A stretch of 64,000 bases of DNA from Megalopta genalis. Lineage: Eukaryota > Arthropoda > Insecta > Hymenoptera > Halictidae. Positions within the stretch are counted from its first letter, which is position 1. Each line of letters opens with the position of its first letter. The DNA is taken from NCBI RefSeq assembly GCF_051020955.1, contig NW_027476284.1, positions 279,977-343,976 of the forward strand. The letters run 5' to 3'. The notes below the pieces were generated by a model that was given only the letters and a program-made list of their open reading frames with translations, was not told the origin of the DNA and did no database searches. Shown here piece after piece: positions 59,601-64,000 of this stretch. The position numbers and the translations under genes were made by a program.

Positions 59601-62600
59601 CTAAGAAACTAAGAAACTAAGAAACTAAGAAACGAACAAACTGACAAACTGACAAACTAAGAAACGAACAAACTAAGGAACTAAGAAACTAAGAAACTAA
59701 GAAACTAAGAAACTAAGAAACTAAGAAACTAAGAAACTAAGAAACTAAGAAACTAAGAAACTAAGAAACTAAGAAACTAAGAAACTAAGAAACTAAGAAA
59801 CTAAGAAACTAAGAAACTAAGAAACTAAGAAACTAAGAAACTAAGAAACTAAAAAACTAAGAAACTAAGAAACTAAGAAACTAAGAAACTAAGAAACTAA
59901 GAAGTTAAGAAATTAAGAAATTAAGAAACTAAGAAACTAAGAAACTAAGAAACTAAGAAACTAAGAAACTAAGAAACTAAGAAACTAAGAAACTAAGAAA
60001 CTAAGAAACTAAGAAACTAAGAAACTAAGAAACTAAGAAACTAAGAAACTAAGAAACTAAGAAACTAAGAAACCAAGAAACTAAGAAACTAAGAAACTAA
60101 GAAACTAAGAAACTAAGAAATTAAGAAATTAAGAAATTAAGAAACTAAGAAACTAAGACACTAAGTAACTGAGAAACTGAGAAACTGAGAAACTGAGAAA
60201 CTAAGAAACTGAGAAACTAAGAAAATAAGAAACTAAGAAACTAAGAAACTTAGAAACTAAGAAACTAAGAAACTAAGAAACTAAGAAACTAAGAAACTAA
60301 GAAACTAAGAAACTAAGAAACTAAGAAACTAAGAAACTAAGAAACTAAGAAACTAAGAAACTAAGAAACTAAGAAACTAAGAAACTAAGAAACTAAGAAA
60401 CTAAGAAACTAAGAAACTAAGAAACTAAGAAACTAAGAAACTAAGAAACTAAGAAACTAAGAAACTAAGAAACTAAGAAACTAAGAAACTAAGAAACTAA
60501 GAAACTAAGAAACTAAGAAACTAAGAAACTAAGAAACTAAGAAACTAAGAAACTAAGAAACTAAGAAACTAAGAAACTAAGAAACTAAGAAACTAAGAAA
60601 CTAAGAAACTAAGAAACTAAGAAACTAAGAAACTAAGAAACTAAGAAACTAAGAAACTAAGAAACTAAGAAACTAAGAAACTAAGAAATTAAGAAACTAA
60701 GAAACTAAGAAACTAAGAAACTAAGAAACTAAGAAACTAAGAAACTAAGAAATTAAGAAACTAAGAAACTAAGAAACTAAGAAACTAAGAAACTAAGAAA
60801 CTAAGAAACTAAGAAACTAAGAAACTAAGAAACTAAGAAACTAAGAAACTAAGAAACTAAGAAACTAAGAAACTAAGAAACTAAGAAACTAAGAAACTAA
60901 GAAACTGACAAACTGACAAACTAAGAAACTAAGAAACTAAGGAACTAAGAAACTAAGAAACTAAGCAACTAAGAAACTAAGAAACTAAGAAACTAAGAAA
61001 CTAAGAAACTAAGAAACTAAGAAACTAAGAAACTAAGAAACTAAGAAACTAAGAAACTAAGAAACTAAGAAACTAAGAAACTAAGAAACTAAGAAACTAA
61101 GAAACTAAGAAACTAAGAAACTAAGAAACTAAGAAACTAAGAAACTAAGAAACTAAGAAACTAAGAAACTAAGAAACTTAGAAACTAAGAAACTAAGAAA
61201 CTAAGAAACTAAGAAACTAAGAAACTAAGAAACTAAGAAACTAAGAAACTAAGAAACTAAGAAACTAAGAAACTAAGATACTAAGAAACTAAGAAACTAA
61301 GAAACTAAGAAACTAAGAAACTAAGAAACTAAGAAACTAAGAAACTAAGAAACTAAGAAACTAAGAAACTAAGAAACTAAGAAACTAAGAAACTAAGAAA
61401 CTAAGCAACTAAGAAACTATGAAACTAAGAAGCTAAGAAACTAAGAAACTAAGAAACTTAGAAACTAAGAAACTAAGAAACTAAGAAACTAAGAAACTAA
61501 GAAACTAAGAAACTAAGAAACTAAGAAACGAACAAACTGACAAACTAAGAAACTAAGAAACTAAGAAACTCAGAAACTCAGAAATTAAGAAACTAAGAAA
61601 CTAAGAAACTAAGAAACTAAGAAACTAAGAAGCTAAGAAACTAAGAAACTAAGAAACTAAGAAACTAAGAAACTAAGAAACTAAGAAATTAAGAAATTAA
61701 GAAATTAAGAAACTAAGAAACTAAGAAACTAAGAAACTAAGAAACGAACAAACTGACAAACTGACAAACTAAGAAACTAAGAAACTAAGAAACTAAGCAA
61801 CTAAGAAACTAAGAAACTAAGAAACTAAGAAACTAAGAAACTAAGAAACTAAGAAACTAAGAAACTAAGAAACTAAGAAACTAAGAAACTAAGAAACTAA
61901 GAAACTAAGAAACTAAGAAACTAAGAAACTAAGAAACTAAGAAACTAAGAAACTAAGAAACTAAGAAACTAAGAAACTAAGAAACTAAGAAACTAAGAAA
62001 CTAAGAAACTAAGAAACTAAGAAACTAAGAAACTAAGAAACTAAGAAACTAAGAAACTTAGAAACTAAGAAACTAAGAAACTAAGAAACTAAGAAACTAA
62101 GAAACTAAGAAACTAAGAAACTAAGAAACTAAGAAACTAAGAAACTAAGAAACTAAGAAACTAAGAAACTAAGAAACTAAGAAACTAAGAAACTAAGAAA
62201 ATAAGAAACTAAGAAACTAAGAAACTAAGAAACTAAGAAACTAAGAAACTAAGAAACTAAGAAACTAAGAAACTAAGAAACTAAGAAACTAAGAAACTAA
62301 GAAACTAAGAAACTGACAAACTGACAAACTAAGAAACTAAGAAACTTAGAAACTAAGAAACTAAGAAACTAAGAAACTAAGAAACTAAGAAACTAAGAAA
62401 CTAAGAAACTAAGAAACTAAGAAACTAAGAAACTAAGAAACTAAGAAATTAAGAAATTAAGAAATTAAGAAACTAAGAAACTAAGACACTAAGTAACTGA
62501 GAAACTGAGAAACTGAGAAACTGAGAAACTGAGAAACTGAGAAACTAAGAAACTAAGAAACTTAGAAACTAAGAAACTAAGAAACTAAGAAACTAAGAAA

Positions 62601-64000
62601 CTAAGAAACTAAGAAACTAAGAAACTAAGAAACTAAGAAACTAAGAAACTAAGAAACTAAGAAACTAAGAAACTAAGAAACTAAGAAACTAAGAAACTAA
62701 GAAACTAAGAAACTAAGAAACTAAGAAACTAAGAAACTAAGAAACTAAGAAACTGACAAACTGACAAACTAAGAAACTAAGAAACTAAGGAACTAAGAAA
62801 CTAAGAAACTAAGCAACTAAGAAACTAAGAAACTAAGAAACTAAGAAACTAAGAAACTAAGAAACTAAGAAACTAAGAAACTAAGAAACTAAGAAACTAA
62901 GAAACTAAGAAACTAAGAAACTAAGAAACTAAGAAACTAAGAAACTAAGAAACTAAGAAACTAAGAAACTAAGAAACTAAGAAACTAAGAAACTAAGAAA
63001 CTAAGAAACGAACAAACTGACAAACTAAGAAACTAAGAAGCTAAGAAACTAAGAAACTAAGAAACTTAGAAACTAAGAAACTAAGAAACTAAGAAACTAA
63101 GAAACTAAGAAACTAAGAAACTAAGAAACTAAGAAACGAACAAACTGACAAACTAAGAAACTAAGAAACTAAGAAACTCAGAAACTCAGAAACTAAGAAA
63201 CTAAGAAACTAAGAAACTAAGAAACTAAGAAACTAAGAAGCTAAGAAACTAAGAAACTAAGAAACTAAGAAACTAAGAAACTAAGAAACTAAGAAATTAA
63301 GAAATTAAGAAATTAAGAAACTAAGAAACTAAGAAACTAAGAAACTAAGAAACGAACAAACTGACAAACTGACAAACTAAGAAACTAAGAAACTAAGAAA
63401 CTAAGCAACTAAGAAACTAAGAAACTAAGAAACTAAGAAACTAAGAAACTAAGAAACTAAGAAACTAAGAAACTAAGAAACTAAGAAACTAAGAAACTAA
63501 GAAACTAAGAAACTAAGAAACTAAGAAACTAAGAAACTAAGAAACTAAGAAACTAAGAAACTAAGAAACTAAGAAACTAAGAAACTAAGAAACTAAGAAA
63601 CTAAGAAACTAAGAAACTAAGAAACTAAGAAACTAAGAAACTAAGAAACTAAGAAACTAAGAAACTAAGAAACTAAGAAACTAAGAAACTAAGAAACTAA
63701 GAAACTAAGAAACTAAGAAACTAAGAAACTTAGAAACTAAGAAACTAAGAAACTAAGAAACTAAGAAACTAAGAAACTAAGAAACTAAGAAACTAAGAAA
63801 CTAAGAAACTAAGAAACTAAGATACTAAGAAACTAAGAAACTAAGAAACTAAGAAACTAAGAAACTAAGAAACTAAGAAACTAAGAAACTAAGAAACTAA
63901 GAAACTAAGAAACTAAGAAACTAAGAAACTAAGAAACGAACAAACTGACAAACTAAGAAACTAAGAAGCTAAGAAACTAAGAAACTAAGAAACTTAGAAA
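59601..64000 (+). repeat. Right zone: 1.6-2.3-kb higher-order repeats, running off the window
   Basis: It opens with a double-ACGAACAA box at 59633 that has two ACTGACAA units, followed by ACTAAGGA. ATTAAGAA triplets then CTAAGACA, CTAAGTAA and an ACTGAGAA run occur at 60119-60216 and 62449-62544 (offset 2,328). Headless ACTGACAA pairs followed by ACTAAGGA and CTAAGCAA are at 60905 and 62753 (1,848), with a further pair at 62313. ACGAACAA-ACTGACAA then two ACTCAGAA are at 61529 and 63137 (1,608). Module 1 is at 61689-61768 and 63297-63376 (1,608). ACGAACAA-ACTGACAA then CTAAGAAG and ACTTAGAA is at 63009 and 63937 (928). A plain tract of 424 bp lies at about 60257-60680. The window ends inside the last of these copies. 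Confidence 0.9.

Larger units (their letters stand above)
1..64000 (+). repeat. Octanucleotide satellite array (ACTAAGAA)n
   Basis: The entire window is head-to-tail ACTAAGAA, roughly 8,000 monomers, entering and leaving the window mid-array. All monomers are in one orientation. Most departures are single substitutions inside an 8-bp unit. The commonest variants are ACTGAGAA, ATTAAGAA, ACTCAGAA, ACTTAGAA, ACTATGAA, ACTAGGAA, ACTAATAA, ACTAAGGA, ACTAAGTA, ACTAAGAT, AATAAGAA and the ACGAACAA/ACTGACAA set. GC is about 25% and the + strand is 75% purine. Canonical monomers hold CTAAG, and the variants CTGAG, CTCAG and CTTAG keep the CTNAG pattern. Size, purity and higher-order structure are typical of eukaryotic heterochromatic satellite DNA. 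Species and chromosomal location cannot be read from the sequence. Because 8 is not divisible by 3, every frame cycles through the same 24-bp codon set, with one stop per 24 bp on each strand, so there is no coding capacity. Confidence 0.99.

Noticed and set aside
1265..63960. Intron branch-point-like CTGAC/CTAAC motifs in ACTGACAA and ACTAACAA units
   Set aside because: Matches to a five-base loose consensus are expected in such repeats; there is no polypyrimidine tract or splice-site context on the + strand and no gene nearby.
1..64000. Telomeric repeat, since the - strand contains TTAG every 8 bp
   Set aside because: The unit has a single G and no G-run. It lacks the G-rich strand expected of telomerase products, and the ordered variant modules duplicated over kilobases are not what telomerase copying produces. 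I treat it as internal satellite.
1..64000. CRISPR array
   Set aside because: There are no spacers between repeats; the 8-bp unit is directly tandem and far too short.
1..64000. Heat-shock-element-like GAA repeats
   Set aside because: GAA recurs as a direct repeat every 8 bp. The HSF site needs alternating GAA and TTC at 5-bp spacing, which is not present.
1..64000. CENP-B-like box
   Set aside because: No match to the 17-bp CENP-B box core is possible in this low-GC octamer. The comparison in the findings is to the concept of a punctuating site, not to the motif.
1..64000. Sequencing or assembly artefact for the whole window
   Set aside because: Not excluded, but pure artefact would not produce dozens of ordered rare variants with consistent nested duplications. 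Local collapse or duplication remains possible and is noted in the relevant findings.

Overview
The window is a single uninterrupted array of an 8-bp tandem repeat, ACTAAGAA on the + strand (TTCTTAGT on the - strand), about 8,000 monomers long. It runs off both ends of the window. I see no protein-coding gene, RNA gene, transposon, CRISPR array or unique sequence anywhere in the 64 kb. The + strand is A-rich (5 A, 1 C, 1 T and 1 G per monomer, so 75% purine and 25% GC), and every monomer points the same way. An array this long, with layered higher-order structure, indicates constitutive heterochromatin of a eukaryotic nuclear genome (pericentromere, sex or B chromosome, or heterochromatic arm). 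I do not recognise the octamer as a named satellite and cannot assign a species. The closest analogy I know is the 7-bp ACAAACT/ATAAACT/ACAAATT satellites of the Drosophila virilis group, which share the AAACT core but not the period. I treat this as analogy, not homology.

The array is not featureless. Point variants of the octamer recur in fixed orders and form recognisable modules. Module 1 is usually three ATTAAGAA units (sometimes two or four), then one to four spacer units, then ACGAACAA or ACGCACAA, then one to three ACTGACAA-type units; I count 36 copies. Module 2 is ACTAACAA plus TCTAAGAA, then (in most copies) four to six plain units, ACTGAGAA, two near-plain units, ATTAAGAA and ACTCAGAA; 28 complete copies and 7 incomplete ones. 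Runs of 4 to 12 ACTGAGAA units, and boxes with two ACGAACAA units separated by ACTGACAA and ACTAAGAA, are further markers. These markers show nested segmental duplications with many offsets: about 0.18, 0.5, 0.74, 1.02, 1.07, 1.18, 1.26, 1.38, 1.6, 1.8-1.9, 2.9-3.0, 3.8-4.4, 6.3 and 6.9 kb.

Layout: 1-5152, variant-rich left zone with the only off-register monomers; 5153-14480, zone with 1.38-kb and 6.87-kb repeats; 14481-20800 and 20801-30000, zones of 1.3 to 6.3-kb repeats sharing markers; 30001-32608, plainer transition; 32609-38300, two copies of a ~2.96-kb repeat; 38301-44500, two copies of a ~2.9-kb repeat including 1,540 bp that read as identical; 44501-48336, zone of double-ACGAACAA boxes; 48337-49256, mostly uninterrupted canonical monomers; 49257-55700, 0.55 to 1.2-kb repeats; 55701-59600, mostly plain monomers with small recent tandem duplications; 59601-64000, 1.6 to 2.3-kb repeats.

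Two global properties stand out. First, from 5153 to 64000 (58,848 bp) the 8-bp register never slips, although substitutions are common. Second, all six reading frames of the canonical repeat close every 24 bp, so the array cannot encode protein. Whatever function it has would lie in DNA or chromatin structure, protein binding or non-coding transcripts.
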